A stretch of 64,000 nucleotides of DNA from Nocardia sp. NBC_00565 (GTDB lineage Bacteria; Actinomycetota; Actinomycetes; Mycobacteriales; Mycobacteriaceae), in the NCBI RefSeq assembly GCF_036345915.1, contig NZ_CP107785.1, positions 558,001-622,000 of the forward strand. The letters run 5' to 3'. Below, piece by piece: positions 27,001 through 36,869 of this stretch (the first letter of the stretch is position 1; every line of letters starts with the position of its first letter). The notes below the pieces were generated by a model. It made no database searches. It was not told the DNA's origin and saw only the letters and a program-made list of their open reading frames with translations. Both the position numbers and the translations under genes were made by a program.

Positions 27001-27834
27001 TCAACCTGCCCGCCGCTCCAACTCGGCCGTGATCAGTTCGCGCGTCGCGTCTCCGTAGACGGCCTGCTCCGCCAGCCGCGCGAATACCTTCTCGTACAGG
27101 GCGATCTCGCGGGGCTGGGTGATGGCGGACTCGGCGGTGATCGTCTCCACGAGCACCTTGCGCGGCCCGTAGAGCACGAAGTCGGTGAGGCGGCGGAAGT
27201 ACGGACTTTCCCCCGGCACGATGCCGAACACCAGCCGAGGCAGTGTCATCAGGTCGAGCACATGCCGAAGTTGCTCGGCCATAACCTCATCGCTGCCGAC
27301 CGTCGTTCTGAGTGCCTGCTCACCGACCAGCAGGCAGAACCGGTGCCGACCCTCACGGAGCACCCGTTGCCGTTCCATCCGCGCCGCTACCGCCGCATCG
27401 AGATCGCGTTCCGTGCCCAGGAACTCCATACCCGCTGCCAGTAGCGCCCGCGCATAGACGGCGGTCTGCAATAGGCCGTGGAACACCTGCGGGTCGAATC
27501 CGCGCAGCAGTTCAGCATGGTCCTCCATCTCACCGATGCGCCGTTGGTGGGAGGCGTATCCGTGGCCGACGATGCGCCGCCACTCCATCCAGGCGGCGGA
27601 GATATTGCGCACCGTGGCGAGCAGGTCGGGCAATTCGGCATCGGCCCCAGTAAACCGGCACCACGCGGCCAAGTCGTCCTCGGTCATCGACTGCGTACCG
27701 TGCTCGATGCGTGAGACCTTCGCAGGGTGCCAGCCCGCCTGTTCGGCGAGCTGATATCCACGCAGGCGCGCCGCTACCCGAAGAGCACGGAGACGGGCTC
27801 CCAGGTCGCGGCGTGCCTCACCGACATTGGTCAC
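27001..27834 (-). CDS. XRE-family regulator of the Scr1/DUF5753 type
   Basis: 277 aa. N-terminal helix-turn-helix at about 8-60 (LGARLRALRVAARLRGYQLA, then AGWHPAKVSRIEHGTQ). The remainder (about 95-270) is the DUF5753 effector domain with FDPQVFHGLLQTAVYARALL and LVGEQALR. This protein type is expanded in actinomycetes, usually beside a small DUF397 or DUF6879 protein. The start is GTG 27834, overlapping the DUF6879 stop (GTGA), so the pair is translationally coupled. Probably controls element gene expression; the operator is not identified. Confidence 0.88.
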   Translation of the reverse strand: MTNVGEARRDLGARLRALRVAARLRGYQLAEQAGWHPAKVSRIEHGTQSMTEDDLAAWCRFTGADAELPDLLATVRNISAAWMEWRRIVGHGYASHQRRIGEMEDHAELLRGFDPQVFHGLLQTAVYARALLAAGMEFLGTERDLDAAVAARMERQRVLREGRHRFCLLVGEQALRTTVGSDEVMAEQLRHVLDLMTLPRLVFGIVPGESPYFRRLTDFVLYGPRKVLVETITAESAITQPREIALYEKVFARLAEQAVYGDATRELITAELERRAG

Positions 27835-28346
27835 TTGGCGTATTCGTTGTGCGGAATGGCCTTTGCCCACAGCTCGTCTCGGCGTTGGGCGTATTGCGCG
27901 ACGATTGCCGGATCGGTGATCGCTACCCAGCCCGGCAGCGCCGCCCCGTCACTGGTGAACACCGTGTACGCGGCAAGTTCGCCATCGAACAGCCACCAGT
28001 CATCGTCTGGAAGATGGGCTGGGGCATCCTGTCGCGGTAGCCACCGGATGTCTTCGCCCACTTCGATATTGGCGGCAGTGGTGCCGACCGAGAAGTGGGT
28101 GTAGTCCCCGTGCGGCTCCGTTATGACCCGGACCCGTTGCACCTCGGTGCCGTTGGCCGTGACCTCTCGCATGAGGGCGTGCCACCGCGCGCTTGCCCCT
28201 GGATCCTGCTGCTCACCGTTCATGAACCGCCGCACCCGGTCCGCCTCCCCGGCTACGCCGCTGTAGTCGTCGCGGACCTCCAGATGGAAGGCGCGGCGGT
28301 GGGTGCGCATGGCCTCGGCTAGGTCATCGAACGAAAGGTGCCGCAT
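27831..28346 (-). CDS. DUF6879-family protein
   Basis: 171 aa from ATG 28346 (GGAGC 10 nt upstream). The pattern RAFHLEVRDDY, then EDIRWLPRQDAP and D-D-D-W-W-L-F-D-G near the end is that of DUF6879, a family usually encoded with an XRE/DUF5753 regulator. No enzyme motif is visible and no function is established. It overlaps the upstream small gene by 23 bp and the XRE gene by 4 bp, so the three form one tight operon. Confidence 0.8.
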   Translation of the reverse strand: MRHLSFDDLAEAMRTHRRAFHLEVRDDYSGVAGEADRVRRFMNGEQQDPGASARWHALMREVTANGTEVQRVRVITEPHGDYTHFSVGTTAANIEVGEDIRWLPRQDAPAHLPDDDWWLFDGELAAYTVFTSDGAALPGWVAITDPAIVAQYAQRRDELWAKAIPHNEYAK

Positions 28347-28653
28347 CGCGCCGCTGCTCCGTTCCGATCGCAACTTCTACCGCCGACTCGTGGCCGGGCA
28401 GCCGGATCTGTTCCAGGGCTTCGGGATCCGTGACCGGTTCGCCCGAGAGCAAGAACGTGCCGTGTCCGGTGTCGCGCAGCAATGCGCCGAGACACGTCCC
28501 GGGCTTTAGGAAACGGATCAAACGCTGAGGAATTTCGATGGTGTCGGGTCTGTCGGTGCTCCAGCCCTGCGTGACGTATGTCTCCCTATCACTGAGGAAG
28601 AGGGTGGGTGATTGTCCGTCTGTGCTGTCTCCGCCGAGTCGTTCGAGCTTCAT
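28324..28653 (-). CDS. Small conserved partner of the XRE/DUF6879 cassette
   Basis: 109 aa from ATG 28653. The beginning (MKLERLGGDSTDGQSPTLFL, then S-D-R-E-T-Y-V-T-Q-G-W) is a pattern I associate with small actinomycete proteins encoded just upstream of DUF6879 genes. Soluble; no catalytic motif seen. First gene of the three-gene operon; the ribosome site is weak. Function unknown. Confidence 0.7.
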   Translation of the reverse strand: MKLERLGGDSTDGQSPTLFLSDRETYVTQGWSTDRPDTIEIPQRLIRFLKPGTCLGALLRDTGHGTFLLSGEPVTDPEALEQIRLPGHESAVEVAIGTEQRRDAAPFVR

Positions 28654-28861
28654 GATTGGTCTCGTTTCTCGTGGTGAATGGGTGACGCACTCTCATCATC
28701 GGCGGATTGTCCGTGTCGCGCAGCCGACTTCGTCGCAATATGGCGCAATTTCCTGTTGTCAGCCAATTTCGCACGCCTAGCGTCTTTTTCAGCCCCGCCG
28801 CCGGGTTGCCTTGCCTCGGCGGTGGGTGCACACCAACACGGACGACCGAAGGGGGCGGGAG

Positions 28862-29101
28862 ATGCATCTCCCCGCGCGATTCGATGACGAAGATCTCCGC
28901 AAGCTGGCGATAGCCCCGGACGACGAAGAGGGGTACAGCTATCGCCAACGCGATGACGGGTCATGGTCGCTGGTCGATAACGAGGGATGGGAAGTCGAGT
29001 TCGCCGAACCTAACGCCGATGTGATTTCGGCGATTGCGTCAGCGATGACCGCGCCGATCGACATAGAGCCGATTTCGTTGCGGGACAACGAGATTCGATG
29101 A
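28862..29101 (+). CDS. Small acidic hypothetical protein
   Basis: 79 aa from ATG 28862 behind GGGGGCGGGAG. Strongly acidic, with a central YSYRQRDDGSWSLVDNEGWE that looks like a small WW-like or beta-hairpin segment, and a C-terminal helix. No family recognised. It diverges from the XRE/DUF6879 operon, and its last codons overlap the next tiny gene (ATGA), so the two are coupled. Confidence 0.6.
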   Translation: MHLPARFDDEDLRKLAIAPDDEEGYSYRQRDDGSWSLVDNEGWEVEFAEPNADVISAIASAMTAPIDIEPISLRDNEIR

Positions 29102-29193
29102 TTGGCGACGGGTGGATCATGCTCGGGTGGGTGGTCGTGTTCGGCCTGCCGCTGATCGTGTTCATCGCGGTGATCTTCTGGCCATCGAACTGA
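29098..29193 (+). CDS. 31-residue single-helix membrane peptide
   Basis: ATG 29098 overlaps the previous TGA stop (ATGA). The 31-aa product starts M-I-G-D-G-W and continues as one uninterrupted hydrophobic helix (MLGWVVVFGLPLIVFIAVIF) ending W-P-S-N. The start-stop overlap and the clean membrane helix support a real gene. Role unknown; a small membrane effector or regulator is possible. Confidence 0.5.
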   Translation: MIGDGWIMLGWVVVFGLPLIVFIAVIFWPSN

Positions 29194-29248
29194 GGGTTGG
29201 TCCTCATTGCTGCGATGCTGAGATCACCTGCGCTGTACGTTCTTCCCC

Positions 29249-30340
29249 GTGTCCGAAGGGGAAAAGGCAGTAGCCGAGGCGTCCAGTAGTGATGTAGCCG
29301 GAGGGTGGGTCCGCCGAGTACGCACGTGGTGGCGTCAATCGCTCTGGGCCAATCTGGCGTTCATGGTGGTCGGCGCTCTGGTGGCGGGGTACGGTGCTGC
29401 CCTGTTCTTCGGGGTTCCCGCCGGGTTCTCTCAGCCCCTGGCAACATTCCTAGCCGGTGCGGGCGCGCTGTCCGCTGGTGTCCTGGCCTATCTCAACGGC
29501 GAACGCGCTCGCGATCTCTCCAGGGGCCAGCACGAAGCCGACACGAAGCGCGAACTACAACGGCACGAAGCCGACTCTCGCCGCGCAGAGGTATCGACTC
29601 TGCGGGAACGCTATAGCGCCATTGCTGCGCAGATCGGCCACGAGTCCGCTGCCATCCGGCAAGCGGGCGTCTATGCGCTGACCGCGCTCGCCGACGACTG
29701 GCACGCATTCGGCGAGGACGACGAACGCCAGGTCTGCATCGACCTTCTCCAGTGGTATCTGCGTGTCCCGTTTCCCGAGAGCGACGACCCCAATGAGCCG
29801 AACCTGCCCGAACGTGAAATCCGACAGACCATCGTCGGCATCCTCATACGACGCCGACGACGACCAGCCAGTGATCCGAAGTCCTGGGAAAAGGCTGTCA
29901 TCAGCCTGGAGCACGCATCATTGCCCGGATGCGTTCTCGGGGGACTCGATTTCGTCGGGCTTGATTTGATCGGGGCGAACCTGAAAAGCGCGTACCTGGT
30001 TAACGCGAAGCTGTCTAGCGTGGATCTGCGTGATGCGAATTTGACCGACGCGAAGCTGTCTTACGCGAACATGACCAAGGCGGTACTGAAGGACGCGGAT
30101 CTGACCAAGGCCTCCCTATTCCACGCGGTTCTAAACGACGCCATCCTGACTGATGCGATCCTCTTGAATGCCGATCTGGGGGACGCAAAACTGATTCGCG
30201 CAGATTTATCCGGGGCCTATCTGCACGGTGCGGATCTGACCGACATGGATCGGACCGACGCGATAACCGATAGGTACACGGTGTGGAGGGACAAGACCAG
30301 GCAGGAGACAGAAGACCCGGTAGACCCTCTAGCTGTCTGA
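29249..30340 (+). CDS. Membrane-anchored pentapeptide-repeat protein
   Basis: 363 aa from GTG 29249. Two hydrophobic helices at about 33-56 and 63-83 form a hairpin. A charged, probably coiled-coil helix follows (about 84-125), then a helical region, and from about 220 to 330 runs of A(D/N/K)LxxA-type pentapeptide repeats (ANLKSAYLVNAKL, ADLTKASLFHAVL, ADLSGAYLHGADL). Repeats of this kind fold into a right-handed square helix and occur in DNA-mimic gyrase protectors and in membrane sensors or effectors. Chief cargo of the element; the role is open, defence or superinfection control being guesses. Confidence 0.85.
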   Translation: MSEGEKAVAEASSSDVAGGWVRRVRTWWRQSLWANLAFMVVGALVAGYGAALFFGVPAGFSQPLATFLAGAGALSAGVLAYLNGERARDLSRGQHEADTKRELQRHEADSRRAEVSTLRERYSAIAAQIGHESAAIRQAGVYALTALADDWHAFGEDDERQVCIDLLQWYLRVPFPESDDPNEPNLPEREIRQTIVGILIRRRRRPASDPKSWEKAVISLEHASLPGCVLGGLDFVGLDLIGANLKSAYLVNAKLSSVDLRDANLTDAKLSYANMTKAVLKDADLTKASLFHAVLNDAILTDAILLNADLGDAKLIRADLSGAYLHGADLTDMDRTDAITDRYTVWRDKTRQETEDPVDPLAV

Positions 30341-30346
30341 TTCCTA

Positions 30347-30368
30347 ACCGCCGATAATTATCGGCGGT
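30347..30368. terminator. Perfect 22-bp palindrome after the pentapeptide-repeat gene
   Basis: ACCGCCGATAA is followed directly by its reverse complement, seven bases after the stop codon of the pentapeptide-repeat gene and 41 bases from the stop of the opposing gene at 30409. As a convergent-gene hairpin it could terminate in both directions, though there is no T-run and the centre AATT would leave a small loop. Confidence 0.5.
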
Positions 30369-30408
30369 CAGAATTGCCCGTTTCCGAGGGTCGGAAACGC
30401 AGCCCGCG

Positions 30409-30759
30409 TCAGACATCCGCCCACGGTTCGGTGTCCTTCTCGAGCGGCGGTTCGAGCATGGCCGCCGTGATTCCCAGCGCGGCAAGATCTTCGGCCACGC
30501 GGGGCATGAAGGTCTCGTCCGACATTCCGGGAAGCTGCGCGAGGATAAGACGCTCGGGCATCGGCAAGCCGTGCAGTTTGGCCCGCCGGTCGTGGATGCG
30601 GAGCACCAACTCCGCTGCCTTCAGATCATCACCGTTGATGGCAGCGGGCCAGTACTTCCGAAACAGCGCCGCAGTCGCATGTCCTCCACCTTGCGCAGCT
30701 CCCGTGGCTGCATGGGATTCCACACGCTGGAGCAGTGATTCCACGGCTCGGATCGGCAC
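30409..30759 (-). CDS. Hypothetical helical protein, possibly phage-derived
   Basis: 116 aa from GTG 30759. Predicted mostly helical: V-E-S-L-L-Q-R-V-E-S-H near the start, then LKAAELVLRIHDRRAKLHGL. The last phrase recalls small terminase subunits and other phage DNA-packaging or helix-turn-helix proteins, but the match is too short to name it. The N-terminus may be incomplete. It lies between the pentapeptide-repeat gene and the integrase on the opposite strand to both. Confidence 0.5.
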   Translation of the reverse strand: MPIRAVESLLQRVESHAATGAAQGGGHATAALFRKYWPAAINGDDLKAAELVLRIHDRRAKLHGLPMPERLILAQLPGMSDETFMPRVAEDLAALGITAAMLEPPLEKDTEPWADV

Positions 30760-30849
30760 GGCCCGCCGTATCGGCCGGGCGCATCATGGCCACTCCGGGC
30801 GAGCCGAATGGGCGGCGCGCTGCGCGGGGGCCGATGTGGTGATTCTTGA

Positions 30850-31797
30850 TTGCCTGCGCCCGATCCTGGACCTGTCTTGGCCTTCGTCTGCCAGCACGCC
30901 GAAGGGGTGCGGTACGCGGAGGTGACCGCGAAGTTCGGCGACAAGGCGGGTCGGTACCTCGATCGACTGCGCGCCTCTGGCCGAGTCGTCCGGCCGAAGC
31001 GCGGCGTGTACGTCGCGGCCCCCGACACCGCGCAGCCGCTCGAGCCTCAGGGCGTGAAGGAACGGACCGTCACCACCATGCTGATTCAACTCTCGGCCGC
31101 GCTCGATGACGCGATGGAACAGGGACTCGTCACGCGCAATGTGGCTCGGTTGGTGAAGCGACCCGATATCGCCGATACCGAGATGCAGGTGTGGACGCGG
31201 GAGCAGAGTCGGGCATTCCGTGAGCACGTTCGCGGGCACCGCCTGTACGCCCTGTTCATGCTGTCGCTGTGTGGTCTGCGTCGTTCGGAAATCATGGGGC
31301 TGCGCTGGTCCCGTATCGAGGACGCGACGTTGAATGTGCGCCGGGGTCGTGTCGCGGTCGGCAAGGACGTAGAAGAGGACGATCCGAAGTCGCGACGCAG
31401 CAAGCGCAGCCTGCCGCTACCGGCCGATGTAGTTGCCGCGCTAAACCGGTTGAAGATCACCCAGAAGGCCGAAGCGCTGGCGATGGGGGAGTCGTGGTCA
31501 GACGACCGCCTGATCTCCGTCCACGAGGACGGCTCTCCAATTCGGCCCGAGTGGTATACCGATGAATTCCAGCGTCAGGCGAAGGCGGCGGGCTTGCCCG
31601 TGATCCGTCTGCACGATGCGCGCCACACTGCCGCGACGATCCTGCTCGACTCCGGCGCTGCCGTGTCGGCGGTGGCGAAGTGGCTCGGTCACGATCCGGC
31701 CGTGTTGTTGCGGGTCTATGGGCACGTGTACCCCGAGGCGCTGGAGGCGGCGGGCGCGGCCCTGTTCGGCGACGAAACCGACGAGACCGGAACCTAG
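30850..31797 (+). CDS. Tyrosine recombinase (integrase) with replaced N-terminus
   Basis: 315 aa. The catalytic domain at about 110-300 is complete: R144 (GLRRSE), K185 in the basic hairpin, H255-x-x-R258 (HDARHT), H281 (WLGHD) and nucleophile Y290 (VYGHVY). Only the second half of the core-binding domain remains (KERTVTTMLIQLSAALDDAM, then Q-G-L-V-T-R-N). The first 55 residues instead resemble a winged-helix segment ending RPKRGVYVA. Usual actinophage integrases run 370-400 aa. The start is uncertain (TTG 30850). It ends 104 bp from the tRNA and should recombine the tRNA-Val att sites; activity is doubtful if the arm-binding domain is truly lost. Confidence 0.85.
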   Translation: MPAPDPGPVLAFVCQHAEGVRYAEVTAKFGDKAGRYLDRLRASGRVVRPKRGVYVAAPDTAQPLEPQGVKERTVTTMLIQLSAALDDAMEQGLVTRNVARLVKRPDIADTEMQVWTREQSRAFREHVRGHRLYALFMLSLCGLRRSEIMGLRWSRIEDATLNVRRGRVAVGKDVEEDDPKSRRSKRSLPLPADVVAALNRLKITQKAEALAMGESWSDDRLISVHEDGSPIRPEWYTDEFQRQAKAAGLPVIRLHDARHTAATILLDSGAAVSAVAKWLGHDPAVLLRVYGHVYPEALEAAGAALFGDETDETGT

Positions 31798-31808
31798 CTC
31801 GCCGACCC

Positions 31809-31828
31809 GTTGGCAAGTTCTAGGCAAG
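31809..31828 (+). repeat. Right arm-type integrase repeats
   Basis: GTTGGCAAG at 31809 and CTAGGCAAG at 31820 are 11 bp apart, 56 bp before attR, and mirror the pair at 26422-26441 near attL. Same orientation and spacing at both ends supports arm-type binding sites for the element's integrase. Confidence 0.55.
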
Positions 31829-31883
31829 ATCAGCTTGCGCGGCGGGTGTTATGCGGGGACGGGGTGGACGGAAACAGGCAATG

Positions 31884-31943
31884 ACCTGCATATTCAGTTG
31901 TGGGCGCAGAGGGGTTCGAACCCCCGACCGCTGGTGTGTAAAA
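31884..31943 (-). repeat. Right attachment site (attR) inside tRNA-Val
   Basis: 60 bases shared with 26260-26318, comprising the 3' half of the intact tRNA-Val gene from its anticodon loop and 17 bp beyond its 3' end. The element lies on the 3' side of the tRNA, as expected for integration that leaves the gene functional. Confidence 0.85.
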
Positions 31944-31972
31944 CCAGAGCTCTACCACTGAGCTATACGCCC
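31901..31972 (-). tRNA. tRNA-Val (anticodon TAC)
   Basis: 72 nt on the minus strand. Acceptor stem GGGCGTA pairs with TGCGCCC (one G-T), D-arm GCTC/GAGC, anticodon stem CTGGT/ACCAG with loop TTTACAC (anticodon TAC, reads GTA), T-arm GGGGG/CCCTC around TTCGAAC, discriminator A. No CCA is encoded. Its 3' half is the integration target of the neighbouring element. Confidence 0.95.
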
Positions 31973-31976
31973 GGTT

Positions 31977-31998
31977 CGCCGTCGGGTATCCGACGGCG
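31977..31998 (-). terminator. Hairpin between ahpE and tRNA-Val
   Basis: CGCCGTCGG and CCGACGGCG form a perfect 9-bp stem with a four-base loop, 5 bases downstream of the ahpE stop and 5 upstream of the tRNA. It would separate ahpE transcription from the tRNA, although no T-run follows. Confidence 0.6.
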
Positions 31999-32003
31999 AC
32001 GGT

Positions 32004-32483
32004 TTATGAATCTAGCGCGGCGAGCGCGTTCTCCCAAGCCGCCTGGTCACGGGCCTCTCCGGGGCCGTTCATTTCGGCGAAACGGATGTGGCCGGACTTG
32101 TCGACGACGAAGGTGCCGCGGTTGGGGTAGCCGGATTTCTTGTTGAAGACGCCGTAGGACTGGGCGACGGCGCCGTGTGGCCAGAAGTCGGACAGCAACG
32201 GGAAGACGTAGCCCTGTTCGGCCGCCCAGATCTTGTGGGTGGGCGGCGGGCCGACCGAGATGGCGAGGATCTCCGCGTCATCGTTTTGGAACTTGGGCAG
32301 TTCGTCACGCACCTTGCACAGCTCGCCCTGGCAGATCCCGGTGAAGGCGAGCGGATAGAACACGATCAGCACGTTCTTCTTGCCGCGATAGTCCGAGAGC
32401 GTGACGTCCTGGTTGTTCTGGTCCTTCAGCGTGAAATCCGGCGCAACAGTGCCGACTTCCAGCGGGCCAACCTCGAGCGGCAT
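32004..32483 (-). CDS. ahpE: Peroxiredoxin AhpE
   Basis: 159 aa, close to the 153 aa of M. tuberculosis AhpE (Rv2238c). Thioredoxin fold with peroxidatic C51 in FTGICQGELC; the V-F-Y-P-L-A-F-T stretch precedes it, and R-G-T-F-V-V-D-K-S-G follows. It reduces peroxides and peroxynitrite in the cytosol, recycled through mycothiol or mycoredoxin in actinobacteria. The start is ATG 32483 with GGAGG 8 nt upstream; the frame open to 32528 is an extension. Gene order ahpE, DUF3052, lipoprotein, then divergent aceE equals the M. tuberculosis Rv2238c-Rv2241 order. Confidence 0.93.
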   Translation of the reverse strand: MPLEVGPLEVGTVAPDFTLKDQNNQDVTLSDYRGKKNVLIVFYPLAFTGICQGELCKVRDELPKFQNDDAEILAISVGPPPTHKIWAAEQGYVFPLLSDFWPHGAVAQSYGVFNKKSGYPNRGTFVVDKSGHIRFAEMNGPGEARDQAAWENALAALDS

Positions 32484-32555
32484 CACTGATCCTCCATCGT
32501 GTCGGGCTACACCGGGCGGTGGGAACACCGCCCGGCGAAACCATAGCGAAAGCGG

Positions 32556-32978
32556 TCAGCGTTGCTTCGAGGGTGCCTTGGGCTGCACGAGGCGGCTTCC
32601 GGACCAGGCACCGAGGCTGATCGCCGAGGTTTGCGTCAGACCCGCGGTGGGCGCCGCTTCGGCGATATCGCTCGGATCGACATGGCCAGGTTGCCCGGTC
32701 TTGGGGGTGAGTACCCAGATGAAGCCTTCGTCGGCCAGCGGGCTGATGACTTCCATCAGCTCATCCGCCAAGTCGCCGTCGCCTTCTCGCCACCACAGCA
32801 GTACGGCGTCGACGACCTCGTCAGAGTCTTCGTCGACCATCTCCCCGCCGCTGGCCTCTTCGACATCGGCCCGCAGGTCGTCGTCGGTGTCCTCGTCCCA
32901 GCCCAGCTCCTGGACAACCATGCCGTGTGTAATGCCAAGCTTCTGAGCGTAGTTCTGCGCGTCCGCCGCGGCGACCAC
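32556..32978 (-). CDS. DUF3052 protein (Rv2239c-like)
   Basis: 140 aa. Conserved actinobacterial protein of unknown function: VVAAADAQNYAQKLGITHGM at the start, then QELGWDEDTDDDLRADVEEA, W-W-R-E-G-D-G-D-L, FIWVLTPKTGQPGHVDPSDI and a C-terminal SRLVQPKAPSK. Very acidic. The start is GTG 32978 because GAGGAGG lies 8 nt upstream and the family begins here; the upstream open frame is not conserved-looking. 72 nt upstream of ahpE. Confidence 0.9.
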   Translation of the reverse strand: MVAAADAQNYAQKLGITHGMVVQELGWDEDTDDDLRADVEEASGGEMVDEDSDEVVDAVLLWWREGDGDLADELMEVISPLADEGFIWVLTPKTGQPGHVDPSDIAEAAPTAGLTQTSAISLGAWSGSRLVQPKAPSKQR

Positions 32979-33171
32979 GGTGGTGTCCTCCTCAACTCCA
33001 GACAATAGGTAGTTGCAAGCGAACATGGTTATCGCCTCGAGCGCAAGCTGATCGGACGAAATACCCACGGAATGTCGCATGACAACCTCGTCTCGTCGGC
33101 CGATTTTCGCTGACCGGGCATGGTTCTGGCCCGAATCCTCGTGATGTGGTTTTCGCGGCGAGTCGCTCGGC

Positions 33172-33729
33172 TCAGCGTTTCGGGCAGGCGTCCTTGACCG
33201 CGTTGCGCGCGTCGTTGACCCGCTTGCTCGCATCGTTGAGCCCGCCGACCGGTGCGGTGTAGGTCATCTTGCGGGTCTCCGCGGCCAGCTGCCGCGCGGC
33301 CGCGACGTACTCGGCGAATTTCGCTTGCAGTTCCGTGGGTAGCGCGCCGTTGGCGTTGTTCACGCCGGTCTCGACCTTGGTGGCGGCGTCCTCGAGCGTC
33401 TTGGCCGCGGTGTCGCGCTTGGCGTTGTAGTCCGGCGCGTTCGCGTCGTGCGCATCTACGAATTCGTTGTACTTCGAAACACCGACACCTGTAGTTGTGG
33501 GGAATTGACCACAGTTGTCGCCGATCGCCTGCGCCTGTGCGGCGGCCTTGCGCGAAGAAGTGGCCGCAGCGGAGGATGAGGCCGCCTCGGTCTTGTACGC
33601 GGCAAGCTCCGAGGCATTCGGATTGGCAACTCCGTCAACGTGTTTCGCGCATCCCGCGACAGTCAGCCCGAATACGACCGCCACTGTCGCGCACACCGCT
33701 CCGAACCCGCGTGGGTCCAGCACCTTCAT
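33172..33729 (-). CDS. Lipoprotein, Rv2240c-like
   Basis: 185 aa. Signal peptide with lipobox L-T-V-A-G-C at about 24-29, so anchored on the outer face of the membrane. The mature part is helical and Ala-rich (ELAAYKTEAASSSAAATSSR, then KYNEFVDAHDANAPDYNAKR and LQAKFAEYVAAARQLAAETR), consistent with a coiled-coil or four-helix bundle. The start is ATG 33729 behind CGGAGGACG. Function unknown; the position between DUF3052 and aceE matches Rv2240c. Confidence 0.85.
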   Translation of the reverse strand: MKVLDPRGFGAVCATVAVVFGLTVAGCAKHVDGVANPNASELAAYKTEAASSSAAATSSRKAAAQAQAIGDNCGQFPTTTGVGVSKYNEFVDAHDANAPDYNAKRDTAAKTLEDAATKVETGVNNANGALPTELQAKFAEYVAAARQLAAETRKMTYTAPVGGLNDASKRVNDARNAVKDACPKR

Positions 33730-33945
33730 CGTCCTCCGCGCTCCTGTTCGTCTCGGCGGTCCTCGACTCACGTTCCCTGCGGAACGGTAACGCAGATGCC
33801 CCTGACATGATGACCTGGGCCACAACTTCCGCAAGGATGGAGGTGCGCCCGAACCTAACGCAGACGGACGGTCCGCCAACCACGCGTGCCCGCCCGGGGA
33901 AACAGACGCCCATCAGCATGTCCACCCCCTGTACGAGGAGCAGAT

Positions 33946-36858
<2,913 letters not shown>

Positions 36859-36869
36859 CGGACGATTGG

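Larger units (their letters stand above)
26260..31943. mobile_element. Compact integrated element at tRNA-Val
   Basis: Bounded by direct repeats of the tRNA-Val 3' half (26260-26318 and 31884-31943). Next to the intact tRNA it carries a tyrosine integrase, and both ends carry 11-bp-spaced TTGGCAAG-type repeats. The cargo: a hypothetical protein (26572), XRE regulator, DUF6879 protein and a small partner (27001-28653), two tiny genes (28862, 29098), a membrane-anchored pentapeptide-repeat protein (29249) and an unknown gene (30409). No replication, transfer, excisionase or structural phage genes were recognised, so it is either a minimal satellite-like island or the remainder of an actinomycete ICE. 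Confidence 0.8.

Noticed and set aside
30020-30250. Repeat array resembling CRISPR or minisatellite
   Set aside because: The GCGAAYCTGAC-like periodicity follows the pentapeptide code of the protein; units are imperfect and have no unique spacers.
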